NCBI RefSeq assembly: GCF_040225985.1
Contig: NZ_JBBPEU010000003.1
Location: 124,001-188,000, forward strand
Length of the DNA: 64,000 bases
DNA from: Shimia sp040225985
GTDB taxonomy: Bacteria > Pseudomonadota > Alphaproteobacteria > Rhodobacterales > Rhodobacteraceae
Reading direction: 5' to 3'
In this document: one piece after another, positions 51,003 through 59,503 of the stretch
Position numbering within the stretch: position 1 is the first letter of the stretch
Layout of the letters: every line of letters starts with the position of its first letter
Notes under the pieces: generated by a model
Databases searched by the model: none
What the model was told of the DNA's origin: nothing
Seen by the model: the letters and a program-made list of their open reading frames with translations, nothing else
Translations under genes and position numbers: made by a program

Positions 51003-53270
51003 ATGTCACACATACTGAAACAGGCCGTTGCTGCCCTGTGGATCGGGCTCGTGCTGGCCCTGCCCGCGGCGGCACAGGACGTTGCCCCGGCAACGCCCGA
51101 AATCAACGCCGAGGAAATGACCCCAGAAGCCATCGAGGCAATGGTGGCGCGCATGTCGGACGACCAGGTCCGCGCTGTGCTTCTCGACCGTCTTGATGCG
51201 GTGGCGGCCAAGCCCGAAACAAAACAAAACGTTTCGGTCGCACAGCGACTTTCCACGCTGTGGACGGCATTTATCACCCCTCCGCTGCAGGCAATCGCGA
51301 AGCTGCCTCATCTGTGGCAGATGGAAAAGCTCGCGTTTACAAATCTGCTCGGACATACGGATGGTCTTGGGGGGCTCATGGTCCTTCTCGGGCTGATTTC
51401 GCTGGTTCTGGCCATCGGGTTTGCCGTGGAACTTGCGGTTCGTGCGTATCTCTCGCGACGGGTTCGTCAAACCGTTGACACGGCTGGTGAACAGTCTCTG
51501 CGTGACGCGCTCGGCTTCCTGATGCGCCGTTTCTTGCGGGAAATCTTCGGTCTGATCGTTTTCTACATAACTCTGCGGATCGTCGGTCGGCTTATTCTGA
51601 CACCGGCCATGCTTGGGTTCGCAGCTCCGTTTGTCACCTATCTGATCTGGATGCCGCGTCTTGCCGCCGCGCTGTCGCGGTTCCTTCTGGCCCCGCAACG
51701 CTCTGACCTGCGTCTAGTTTCGATCGACGACCATTGGGCCAAGTTCCTGCACCGCAATATCATCGGGCTGGTTGTTCTGGCCGGTTTCACAATGTACATT
51801 GTCGGCTTCAACGCGGCCATGGGCGTGCCTCCGGGGGCGACGCGGCTTGGTTACATGCTCGACAGCATGGTTTACATTTATATTGCGATCATTGCCCTTA
51901 CCGCACGCGAAGGGCTTCAGTCCATGATGCTCGGGGCGGATCCGGATCGGACCCGTTTTGATGAACGTGTCGCGCAGGGCTACCCCTATTTCGCCGTCGG
52001 GATTGCCGTGGCCACCTGGATTCTGGTGACCATTCTGGTGGGTCTTGGCAAGGTCGATGCGCTTTTGCACGGCGCGCACTACTACACGATGGGGCTGTTG
52101 CTGGCGGCTCCGATCATCGACACAGCCATTCGCGGCATTGTCCGCCATGTCGTCCCGCCGATGAAGGGCGAGGGTCCGGTGGCCGAAGCCGCGTACAAAT
52201 CGACAAAGCGCAGTTTCGTTCGGATCGGTCGGGTTCTGGCGGCGGGCATCATCCTGATGTTGATTGCCCATGCATGGGACACCAACTATCTTGAGTTATT
52301 CCAGAACAAGGCCGGCATCGCCGACAACCTGTTCAGTTTTGCCATGACCTGTGTGGTCGGGTACGTCGTTTACGAGGCGGTCTCGCTTTGGATCAACCGC
52401 CGTCTTGCGGCCGAGATCACGGCGCTTGGCATGACCGAGGAAGAAGCCGATGCCGAGATGGGCGGGGCCAGCGGGTCGCGCCTGTCGACCGTGCTGCCCC
52501 TGATGCTGTTGTCGGCACGGGCCACGATCATCGTTGTGTTCGGCCTTCTGGCGATCGGGAACCTTGGTATCGACATCACCCCGCTTCTGGCCGGGGCCGG
52601 TGTGATCGGTCTGGCCATCGGTTTCGGGGCGCAGAAACTGGTCACCGACATCGTGTCGGGCGTGTTCTTCCTTGTCGATGATGCGTTCCGGGTTGGCGAA
52701 TATGTCGAGATCGCGGGCACCATGGGCGCGGTCGAGAAAATCTCGATCCGCTCGATGCAACTGCGCCACCACAGGGGACCGGTGCACACCATCCCCTATG
52801 GCGAAATCCCGCAGCTGACCAACTATAGCCGCGACTGGGTGATCATGAAACTCAAGTTTACCGTGCCGTTTGACACCGATCCCAACAAGGTCAAGAAGAT
52901 CTTCAAAAAGATCGGCCAGGAGATGATGGAAGATCCGCTGTTCAAGGATGACTTCCTGCAACCGTTCAAATCGCAGGGCGTCTTTGACATCGACGATGTG
53001 GGCATGGTGATCCGTGGCAAGTTCATGGCCAAGCCGGGCAAACAGTTCATGATCCGCAAAGAGATCTACAACAAGGTCAAGGCCGCCTTTGCCGAGGCCG
53101 GAATCGACTTTGCGCGTCGCGAGGTGCGCGTAGCCATTCCCGGCCTCGAACATCACGACGATCTGAGCGAGGAAGAAAAGGCCCAGATCGCCGCCGCAGG
53201 GGCCGCCGCTGCACAAGCGCAGCCCGACCAGCCTGCCGAAGGTGGGGGGGGCTCAAAACCCGGCGACTAA
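51003..53270 (+). CDS. Large MscS-family mechanosensitive channel
   Basis: A 755-aa channel protein. A signal peptide (1-24, LPAAAQ) is followed by a periplasmic helical region and about ten to eleven transmembrane helices. The MscS pore helix AGAGVIGLAIGFGAQKLVTD (about residues 532-551) and the beta domain (FFLVDDAFRVGEYVEI) follow. The C-terminal cytoplasmic vestibule ends in a Pro/Gly-rich tail. It releases solutes during hypo-osmotic shock. The extra helices place it with the MscK/YnaI-like large homologues rather than the 286-aa MscS. The ATG at 51003 precedes the signal peptide directly. A terminator follows. Confidence 0.9.
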   Translation: MSHILKQAVAALWIGLVLALPAAAQDVAPATPEINAEEMTPEAIEAMVARMSDDQVRAVLLDRLDAVAAKPETKQNVSVAQRLSTLWTAFITPPLQAIAKLPHLWQMEKLAFTNLLGHTDGLGGLMVLLGLISLVLAIGFAVELAVRAYLSRRVRQTVDTAGEQSLRDALGFLMRRFLREIFGLIVFYITLRIVGRLILTPAMLGFAAPFVTYLIWMPRLAAALSRFLLAPQRSDLRLVSIDDHWAKFLHRNIIGLVVLAGFTMYIVGFNAAMGVPPGATRLGYMLDSMVYIYIAIIALTAREGLQSMMLGADPDRTRFDERVAQGYPYFAVGIAVATWILVTILVGLGKVDALLHGAHYYTMGLLLAAPIIDTAIRGIVRHVVPPMKGEGPVAEAAYKSTKRSFVRIGRVLAAGIILMLIAHAWDTNYLELFQNKAGIADNLFSFAMTCVVGYVVYEAVSLWINRRLAAEITALGMTEEEADAEMGGASGSRLSTVLPLMLLSARATIIVVFGLLAIGNLGIDITPLLAGAGVIGLAIGFGAQKLVTDIVSGVFFLVDDAFRVGEYVEIAGTMGAVEKISIRSMQLRHHRGPVHTIPYGEIPQLTNYSRDWVIMKLKFTVPFDTDPNKVKKIFKKIGQEMMEDPLFKDDFLQPFKSQGVFDIDDVGMVIRGKFMAKPGKQFMIRKEIYNKVKAAFAEAGIDFARREVRVAIPGLEHHDDLSEEEKAQIAAAGAAAAQAQPDQPAEGGGGSKPGD

Positions 53271-53306
53271 GCTGTTGCGGCGTCACACCTGCTTGACAAG
53301 AACCAC

Positions 53307-53340
53307 ATGCCCGCGTGACATCGCGGGCATGTTTTCGTTT
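53307..53340 (+). terminator. Terminator after the MscS-family gene
   Basis: ATGCCCGCG (53307-53315) pairs with CGCGGGCAT (53322-53330) around TGACAT and is followed by GTTTTCGTTT. It lies 37 bases after the channel stop codon. The stem contains an ATG (53329) in frame with the next gene, an argument for starting that gene at 53341. Confidence 0.78.
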
Positions 53341-54492
53341 ATGACAAAAGTCTTGCTATCCCCTGCCCTTCGCATCCGCTCTGGCGCGGCAGTGCAGGCT
53401 GTTCTTGCGGGTGTGGCATGCGCCATGGCCCTGATCGCCCCCGCGCAGGCGGAACATCCGCTCGACTCTGCACACACCACGCTACACGACAAGATAGACG
53501 AAGACGAAGAGTTCGGTTTCCGGCAGGGGTCGTTCATGGTCGCACCGATCCCGTTCAAGAACCCCCTGATCGGCAGCGGCCTTGCACTTGGCGGCGCTTA
53601 TCTTTTCCAGAGCGACGCAAAAAGCAAAACCTCTTATATCGGCCTTGGCGCGTTAAAGAGTGACAACGGCACCACGGGTTATGGTCTGGGCGCCAGCCTT
53701 GCCTGGGCCGAGAACCGCTGGCAACTCAGCGCCACGGCGGCCGAGGCCGAAGCCTTTTACGACCTGTTTGTTCTTGGCCTGCCGATCCCCCTGCGCCAGC
53801 AGGGCGAGATGTTCAACGCGTCGCTGCTTTACGGGTTTAACAGCGATATCTCTTTCGGACTTGGCCTGCGCTATCTGGACACAACAATCAACCTGGCCTC
53901 GGGCGCGGCCCTGCCCCCCACGATTGCCGGGGATGCCGTCCTGACACTTGGCAATCTCAGCCTGATCGGGCGCTGGGACACGCGCGATGACTCGCTTTAT
54001 CCGCGCAGCGGGTTCTACTGGGACACCAATCTCATGGCCGGCACTGCGCTCGACGGTCTGGACCGCGATTATCGTCGCGTCTACAGCACGTTCAGTCTTT
54101 ATCACTCACTGGGCGAAAAAACCGTGATCGCGGGGCGGGCCGCGCTGTGTGGTGTGACCGACGAAGCGCCGTTCTTTGACAAATGCGCCCTTGGCGGAAT
54201 AGACGCGATGCGCGGCTTTCCGTCTACCCAGTATTACGACCTGCGCAGCGCCTCGTTACAGGTCGAGTTGCGCCAAAGGTTCGGCGCCCGCTTCGGCGCG
54301 GTGGTCTTTGCAGGCGCAGGCATGACCGGCCCCGATTTCGGGGCGATGGACGTCGGCGGCGTGCACAAGGCGGGCGGTGTCGGACTGCGGTTCCAACTGA
54401 CCAAGAAATTCGAAACCGATTTCTCGGTGGATGTCTCGCTGAATGACGAGGACGAAGAGCTGGTCTATATCTATGTCGGTCAGCGGTTCTGA
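53341..54492 (+). CDS. Omp85/BamA-TamA-type outer-membrane beta-barrel protein
   Basis: A 383-aa exported protein. After a long signal peptide (ending near APAQAEHPLD) it has a beta-barrel matching the surface-antigen (D15) domain. Evidence is alternating strands, the DDSLYPRSGFYWDTNL segment characteristic of Omp85 barrels, CALGGIDAMRGFP (an RGF motif equivalent) and a terminal VGQRF ending in Phe. No POTRA repeats precede the barrel, unlike BamA or TamA, so it is a barrel-only member of unknown function. The start is taken at 53341; 53329 is also in frame but lies inside a terminator stem. Confidence 0.8.
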   Translation: MTKVLLSPALRIRSGAAVQAVLAGVACAMALIAPAQAEHPLDSAHTTLHDKIDEDEEFGFRQGSFMVAPIPFKNPLIGSGLALGGAYLFQSDAKSKTSYIGLGALKSDNGTTGYGLGASLAWAENRWQLSATAAEAEAFYDLFVLGLPIPLRQQGEMFNASLLYGFNSDISFGLGLRYLDTTINLASGAALPPTIAGDAVLTLGNLSLIGRWDTRDDSLYPRSGFYWDTNLMAGTALDGLDRDYRRVYSTFSLYHSLGEKTVIAGRAALCGVTDEAPFFDKCALGGIDAMRGFPSTQYYDLRSASLQVELRQRFGARFGAVVFAGAGMTGPDFGAMDVGGVHKAGGVGLRFQLTKKFETDFSVDVSLNDEDEELVYIYVGQRF

Positions 54493-54544
54493 CCGCCTGC
54501 GACCCGTTTGCTCTTTTCCTTATGGTCTGTCTGGCCTAAAAGCG

Positions 54545-54563
54545 CCCCAAAGCAGCCTTGGGG
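54545..54563 (+). promoter_or_regulatory. Hairpin enclosing the purL ribosome binding site
   Basis: CCCCAA (54545-54550) can pair with TTGGGG (54558-54563). The right arm contains the GGGG that serves as Shine-Dalgarno for the ATG at 54570, so folding would mask it. The stem is short, and regulation is speculative. Confidence 0.35.
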
Positions 54564-54569
54564 AATCTC

Positions 54570-56735
54570 ATGACCAATATGGAACCGGCCATCACCACCG
54601 ATCTCATCGAAGCGCACGGATTGAAGCCCGACGAATATGAGCTGATCCTCGAGATCATCGGCCGCGAACCCACCTTTACCGAGCTGGGTATTTTCTCGGC
54701 CATGTGGAACGAGCACTGTTCCTACAAATCCTCCAAGAAATGGCTGCGCACCCTGCCCACCGACGGCCCGCAGGTCATCTGTGGCCCCGGTGAAAACGCC
54801 GGCATCGTGGATATTGGCGACGGCGACGCCGTGGTCTTCAAAATGGAGAGCCACAACCACCCCTCGTATATCGAACCCTATCAGGGTGCGGCGACCGGCG
54901 TGGGCGGCATTCTGCGCGACGTTTTCACCATGGGGGCGCGTCCCGTGGCGGCGATGAACTCGCTCTCTTTTGGTGAAACCTCGCATCACAAGACGCGCCA
55001 GCTGGTTAACGGCGTGGTCGAAGGCGTCGGCGGCTATGGCAACTGTTTCGGCGTGCCCACCGTGGGCGGCGAGGTGCGGTTCCACCCCGCCTATAACGGC
55101 AACTGCCTTGTGAACGCCTTTGCCGCCGGTTTGGCCAAGACCGACAGCATCTTTTACTCGGCGGCCTCGGGCATTGGCATGCCGGTGGTGTATCTGGGCG
55201 CCAAAACCGGCCGCGACGGTGTCGGCGGCGCGACCATGGCCTCGGCAGAATTCGACGACACAATCGAAGAAAAACGCCCCACCGTGCAGGTCGGCGACCC
55301 CTTCACCGAAAAACGCCTGATGGAAGCCACGCTGGAACTGATGCAGACCGGCGCTGTAATCTCGATCCAGGATATGGGCGCCGCAGGGTTGACCTGTTCC
55401 GCCGTGGAAATGGGCGACAAGGGCAAGCTGGGCGTCAAGCTGAACCTTGAAGACGTGCCGCAGCGCGAAGACAACATGACCGCTTACGAGATGATGTTGT
55501 CGGAAAGCCAGGAGCGTATGCTGATGGTCCTCAAGCCCGAGCTTGAGGCCGAAGCCCGCGCCGTTTTCGAAAAGTGGGATCTGGACTTTGCCATCGTGGG
55601 CGAAACCATCGCCGAAGACCGCTTCCTGATCATGCACAACGGCGAGGTCAAAGCCGACCTGCCGCTGTCGCCCCTGTCGGGTCGCGCGCCGGAATATGAC
55701 CGCCCTTGGGTGGCCACCCCCGCCGCCGAAGACCTGGCCGACGTGCCGCAGATCGACCCGATTGATGGTCTGAAAGGCCTGATTTCGTCGCCGAACTATG
55801 CCGGCAAACAATGGGTCTATGAACAATATGACACCATGGTCATGGCCGACAGCGCCCGCTTGCCCGGCCAGGGCGCAGGCATCATCCGCGTGCATGGCAC
55901 CGACAAGAAGCTGGCCTTCACCAGCGACGTAACCCCGCGCTATGTCAAGGCCAACCCGTTCGAGGGCGGCAAACAGGCCGTGGCCGAGGCGTACCGCAAC
56001 CTCACCGCCGTGGGTGCAAAACCGCTGGCCTCGACCGACAACCTGAACTTCGGCAACCCTGAAAAGCCCGAGATCATGGGCCAGTTCGTTGGCGCGATCA
56101 AAGGCATCGGCGAGGCGGTTGCCGCGCTGGACATGCCCATCGTGTCGGGCAACGTGTCACTTTATAACGAGACCGACGGCAGCGCGATCCTGCCCACCCC
56201 GACCATCGGGGCCGTCGGACTGATCGCGGCGGATGAAGAGCCGATCAATGATATCGCCCGCGAGGGCCATGTGGCGCTTCTCGTAGGGGACACCACCGGA
56301 CATCTGGGCCAGTCGGCCCTGCTGGCCGAGGTGTTCAACCGCGAAGAAGGCGACGCACCGCATGTCGATCTGGACGTCGAAAAGCGCAACGGGGATTTTA
56401 TCCGCGCCAACCGCGATTGGATCAAGGCCTGCACCGATCTGGGCGACGGCGGGCTTGCGCTGGCCGCGTTCGAAATGGCCGAGGCTGCCGGTGTGGGCGT
56501 GGTTCTGGACAGCGACGACACGGCGTTTCTGTTTGGCGAAGATCAGGGGCGTTACCTGATTGCCTGCAACTTTGATCAGGCCGAAGCGCTGATGATCAAC
56601 GCAGGTCAGGCCGGTGTGCCGATCGCCACCGTGGGCAAGTTCACGGGCGACACGGTCTGGATGGGCAACAGCTCGGCCCCTCTGGAAGAGCTGGCCGCCC
56701 AGTTCCGCGCCAGTTTTGCCGAAGCGATTGCCTAA
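54570..56735 (+). CDS. purL: Phosphoribosylformylglycinamidine synthase subunit PurL
   Basis: Catalyses the ATP-dependent amidation of FGAR in purine synthesis together with PurQ and PurS. The 721-aa small-type PurL has MWNEHCSYKSSKKWL at the N-terminus, the ATP/FGAR-binding VVFKMESHNHPSYIEPYQGA, the GGxGxCGNCxGVP-like segment around YGNCFGVPTVGGEV, and the second half repeat. The ATG at 54570 is preferred over an upstream in-frame TTG. purS and purQ are not in the window. bolA and grxD follow on the same strand. Confidence 0.96.
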   Translation: MTNMEPAITTDLIEAHGLKPDEYELILEIIGREPTFTELGIFSAMWNEHCSYKSSKKWLRTLPTDGPQVICGPGENAGIVDIGDGDAVVFKMESHNHPSYIEPYQGAATGVGGILRDVFTMGARPVAAMNSLSFGETSHHKTRQLVNGVVEGVGGYGNCFGVPTVGGEVRFHPAYNGNCLVNAFAAGLAKTDSIFYSAASGIGMPVVYLGAKTGRDGVGGATMASAEFDDTIEEKRPTVQVGDPFTEKRLMEATLELMQTGAVISIQDMGAAGLTCSAVEMGDKGKLGVKLNLEDVPQREDNMTAYEMMLSESQERMLMVLKPELEAEARAVFEKWDLDFAIVGETIAEDRFLIMHNGEVKADLPLSPLSGRAPEYDRPWVATPAAEDLADVPQIDPIDGLKGLISSPNYAGKQWVYEQYDTMVMADSARLPGQGAGIIRVHGTDKKLAFTSDVTPRYVKANPFEGGKQAVAEAYRNLTAVGAKPLASTDNLNFGNPEKPEIMGQFVGAIKGIGEAVAALDMPIVSGNVSLYNETDGSAILPTPTIGAVGLIAADEEPINDIAREGHVALLVGDTTGHLGQSALLAEVFNREEGDAPHVDLDVEKRNGDFIRANRDWIKACTDLGDGGLALAAFEMAEAAGVGVVLDSDDTAFLFGEDQGRYLIACNFDQAEALMINAGQAGVPIATVGKFTGDTVWMGNSSAPLEELAAQFRASFAEAIA

Positions 56736-56742
56736 GGTGTGA

Positions 56743-56790
56743 TTGGGGGCCAGCCCCCAACCCCCCGGAGTATTTCGGGCAAGATGAAGG
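56743..56790 (+). repeat. Dispersed intergenic repeat, copy 3
   Basis: TTGGGGGC-CA-GCCCCCAA (56743-56760) is followed by CCCCCGGAGTATTTCGGGC and AAGATGAAGG. It begins 8 bases after the purL stop codon. The tail is shared with the copy at 17346-17400, and the hairpin-plus-tail layout with the inverted copy at 8060-8105. Confidence 0.65.
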
Positions 56791-56904
56791 CAGGTGCGAC
56801 GCGCCTGCCTTTTGCGGATTTTGGGCCCGGGAAACCGCGCGATCTGCTTGCACAGCCCTTGGTGCAGCCCTAAGTTTCACACAGACACCAACACGGAGAC
56901 TGCA

Positions 56905-57132
56905 ATGCTTCTTGCTTCTGATATCGAGGCCATGATCCGCGCCGGATTTCCCGACGCCAAGATCACGGTGATGGGCGATGACGGCCAACATTTTTCGGCC
57001 GAGGTCATCGACGAGAGCTTTCGCGGCAAGAGCCGCATCCAGCAGCAACGTGCCGTGAACGCCGTGCTGAAGGCGGAAATCGACAGTGGCCGCCTGCATG
57101 CGCTGGCGCTGACCACCAAGGCCCCCGAATAG
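56905..57132 (+). CDS. BolA family protein
   Basis: A 75-aa BolA-fold protein. It has the short N-terminal helix (SDIEAMIRAGFPDAKITV), the strand with GQHFSAEV and the loop with FRGKSRIQQQRAVNAVL. The C-terminal conserved His is in RLHALALTTKAPE. BolA proteins partner monothiol glutaredoxins to handle [2Fe-2S] clusters; grxD lies 100 bases downstream, so the pair is probably functional together. ACGGAG precedes the ATG at 56905. Confidence 0.92.
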   Translation: MLLASDIEAMIRAGFPDAKITVMGDDGQHFSAEVIDESFRGKSRIQQQRAVNAVLKAEIDSGRLHALALTTKAPE

Positions 57133-57232
57133 GACATCACAGGGATTGCCGGTTGTCGCCGGGCGGTCCGGGGTCTATGTCACAGTCTGATCGCGCCGCA
57201 TCGGCGGCACCAACTCATAAGGAAACGCGCAA

Positions 57233-57595
57233 ATGAGTGACGCACAAACGCAAATCGACGAAACCGTGAAAGCCCATGACGTGGTGCTGTTCATGAAGGG
57301 CACCAAGGAAATGCCGCAATGCGGGTTCTCCAGCCGCGTGGCCGGGGTGCTGAACTATATGGGGATCGAGTATACTGACGTGAACGTCTTGGCCGATGAT
57401 GCGATCCGGCAGGGTATCAAGGACTATTCCGACTGGCCCACCATCCCCCAGCTTTATATCAAGGGCGAATTTGTCGGCGGCTGCGATATCATCACCGAGA
57501 TGACCCTCTCGGGCGAATTGGACACCATGTTCGACGACAATGGCGTGGCCTATGACAAGGACGCCGCCAATCGCATCCGCGAAGCAAACGCCTGA
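57233..57595 (+). CDS. grxD: Monothiol glutaredoxin, Grx4 family
   Basis: A 120-aa Fe-S cluster carrier. The CGFS active site (Cys30 to Ser33, in KEMPQCGFSSRV) and the glutathione-binding WPTIPQLYIKGEFVGGCDI are intact. It forms [2Fe-2S]-bridged dimers and heterodimers with BolA. AAGGAAA precedes the ATG. The unknown gene at 57602 starts 6 bases after the stop codon. Confidence 0.95.
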   Translation: MSDAQTQIDETVKAHDVVLFMKGTKEMPQCGFSSRVAGVLNYMGIEYTDVNVLADDAIRQGIKDYSDWPTIPQLYIKGEFVGGCDIITEMTLSGELDTMFDDNGVAYDKDAANRIREANA

Positions 57596-57601
57596 TCCGG
57601 G

Positions 57602-58054
57602 ATGGCCAGGCTGATCGCGAGACTCTGGTATGCGCCCGGGTCTCGCATTGTATCTGTCGATCTGTTGCAGAAACGGCTGACTGAAAATCTGGGCTGCACG
57701 GTTGAAAAGCTCGAGACCGGCGCGGAGATGCCGGTGCTTCGGGTCACGGCCCCCGCGCATCTGTTGCTTCGCATAGAGAACCACGACAGCATCGCCATGG
57801 AAGCCTCTGATATCGCGTCACAAATTGATGCCGGGGGTGGGCGGAACCCTGCCGCTGACAAGTTGCGGGGATGCACCCGTCGCATTGATATCGGTGCCGA
57901 GCCTGAAACGGATCCCGATAGCGACACGGTGCGCCCCATCCTGACCGGGCTGACCAGCGGGCTGGATGCTGTTCTGGAGGACTGCGTGCATGGGCGGCTG
58001 ACCCTGGCGCAGCGCCCGAAAAAATCCCTGATGCAAAAGCTGCTGGGCCGGTAG
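57602..58054 (+). CDS. Conserved-looking protein of unknown function
   Basis: A 150-aa cytoplasmic protein I do not recognise. It has no signal peptide, no membrane helix and only two cysteines away from any motif. A basic N-terminus (MARLIARLWYAPGSRIV) is followed by LLQKRLTENLGCTVEKLE, an Asp/Glu-rich middle (GAEPETDPDSDTV) and a basic C-terminus (QRPKKSLMQKLLGR). Codon use matches the neighbours. It begins 6 bases after grxD and ends before a strong terminator, so it is the last gene of the bolA-grxD transcript. A link to Fe-S or redox handling is suggested only by position. Confidence 0.6.
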   Translation: MARLIARLWYAPGSRIVSVDLLQKRLTENLGCTVEKLETGAEMPVLRVTAPAHLLLRIENHDSIAMEASDIASQIDAGGGRNPAADKLRGCTRRIDIGAEPETDPDSDTVRPILTGLTSGLDAVLEDCVHGRLTLAQRPKKSLMQKLLGR

Positions 58055-58060
58055 GCAAAG

Positions 58061-58094
58061 AAAAAGCGTGCCGACATTGTCCGGCACGCTTTTT
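58061..58094. terminator. Bidirectional terminator
   Basis: AAAAAGCGTGCCG (58061-58073) pairs with CGGCACGCTTTTT (58082-58094). The T-run follows the stem on the plus strand and, through the A-run, on the minus strand as well. It therefore ends both the bolA-grxD message and the convergent zapA message. Confidence 0.92.
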
Positions 58095-58118
58095 CATTTC
58101 ATCGCATGGGCGCGCGGA

Positions 58119-58514
58119 TCAGCCCGCGACCTTTTCTTCAACCGAGTCCGCCAGCGCCTCGGCCCGTGCGGCCAGTTCCGCGAGCGTGTCATTCACTTCG
58201 CGCGGGATCACCGCCACCTCGACTTTTTCCGGCTCGGGCGCGGGCTGGGCCTTGAGCGCCTCAAGCTCTTCGGTTTTGGTCGACAGTTCGGTTTCCATCG
58301 CGCGCAGACGATCCTCCAGCCCGGCGGTCTTGTCGGCCAGCATCAGACCTGCCATCAGCAACATGCGCGCTTCGGGGATACGCCCGATTTGCGTGGTCAG
58401 AACCTGTGCCTCATTGTCCAGCATCTTGGCGGCGGATTGCAGGAAATGCTGTTCACCGTCCTGACAGGCCACTTCGAACACGCGACCCCCGATTTGAATT
58501 TCCACTTCAGGCAT
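58119..58514 (-). CDS. zapA: Cell division protein ZapA
   Basis: Binds FtsZ and bundles its filaments at mid-cell. The 131-aa protein has the ZapA N-terminal domain (EVEIQIGGRVFEVACQDGEQ and IGRIPEARMLLMAGLMLADK) followed by a coiled coil (about residues 65-95). The ATG at 58514 overlaps the 3' end of the upstream coiled-coil gene by 8 bases, so translation is probably coupled. Confidence 0.88.
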   Translation of the reverse strand: MPEVEIQIGGRVFEVACQDGEQHFLQSAAKMLDNEAQVLTTQIGRIPEARMLLMAGLMLADKTAGLEDRLRAMETELSTKTEELEALKAQPAPEPEKVEVAVIPREVNDTLAELAARAEALADSVEEKVAG

Positions 58515-59232
58515 CCTTGGCTTCTCCTTCCGGGGCGTCCTGTTCGAGCATCGGGCCGAGCGATCCGACAATCACATCCATCTCGGCGCGTTCCACGTCG
58601 CGTTCGGCCTTGAGATTGTTCAGCTCGGCCTGCAGGGCCTTGTTGACAAGTGTATGATCGGGCAGATTCTTTTCCGCTGCTTCGCGCAACAGGTTGTTGG
58701 CTTCGCGCAGCTGGCGGCTGGTGATCCGCAGGCGGCGAAGGCGTTTGGACAGCTGGGTGATTGCATCCCGGTTTTCATCAAGGTCGATGGGTGCCAGCGT
58801 CGCGGCGGTCGCCGCAGCTTCGGACTCGGCCTCGACCTGCGCGGCCTTTTCGGCGGCATCGGCCTGCGCCTGTTCCAGATCGGCCCGCAGGGATTCGATC
58901 TCGGACTGGGCGGCGGTGGCCTGCGCCTTGGCCTCTTCGGCCTCTTGCTGCGCTTTTTCCAGTTCGGCCTGACCGGCATCGACATAGCTGCGCGAGGCTT
59001 CGGCCTCGGCCCGCAGCGACGTGACCTCGGCCTCCAACTCTTCCTGCCGCGCGGCAAGCGCCGTGTTGCGGGTTTCGAGCTGGGCCAGCGCGGTTTTTTC
59101 ATCTTCGAGTTGCTGTCGCAGCGCCTCGGTCTCTTCCGCAGCGCCCGCGCCACCCGACAGCCCCTCGAGGCTGCGACCGATCCGGTCCATTGCCGCGCTG
59201 ATCCTGCTTTCGAGATCGCTTATTTCACTCAT
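58507..59232 (-). CDS. Coiled-coil protein encoded with zapA
   Basis: A 241-aa protein that is almost entirely predicted coiled coil. Heptads rich in Ala, Glu and Gln run from about residue 10 to 130. A basic helix with ITQLSKRLRRLRITSRQLREANNLL follows (about 155-180), then an acidic tail. No membrane segment is present. A further in-frame ATG at 59241 adds three residues. The overlap with zapA suggests a partner in division, comparable in position and shape with ZapB-like factors, but I cannot assign it to a family. It is divergent from tkt with a 271-base gap that shows no other feature. Confidence 0.75.
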   Translation of the reverse strand: MSEISDLESRISAAMDRIGRSLEGLSGGAGAAEETEALRQQLEDEKTALAQLETRNTALAARQEELEAEVTSLRAEAEASRSYVDAGQAELEKAQQEAEEAKAQATAAQSEIESLRADLEQAQADAAEKAAQVEAESEAAATAATLAPIDLDENRDAITQLSKRLRRLRITSRQLREANNLLREAAEKNLPDHTLVNKALQAELNNLKAERDVERAEMDVIVGSLGPMLEQDAPEGEAKDA

Positions 59233-59503
59233 CAGCCTCATCCTTTGGTTGCGGGTCCGGGGCATGCCCCCTGCCCGTTCTTTTACCCGTTCGTCAGATT
59301 TGGCTCCAATCTGCCACCGGAACGCGAAAGACACAAACACAAAGCACGAATCGACAAGACGCGGGTACAGGCCAATTTTAGCCAAAGGCACGGCAAAATG
59401 CGCCCCCCTCCCCGTTCTGACGTGCAACCCTGCTTGATATTCGCCGCAAGCCTGTTATGCAGCGCCCAACCTGAAAAGCGACTTGTCAAAGGAACCTTGC
59501 CCC

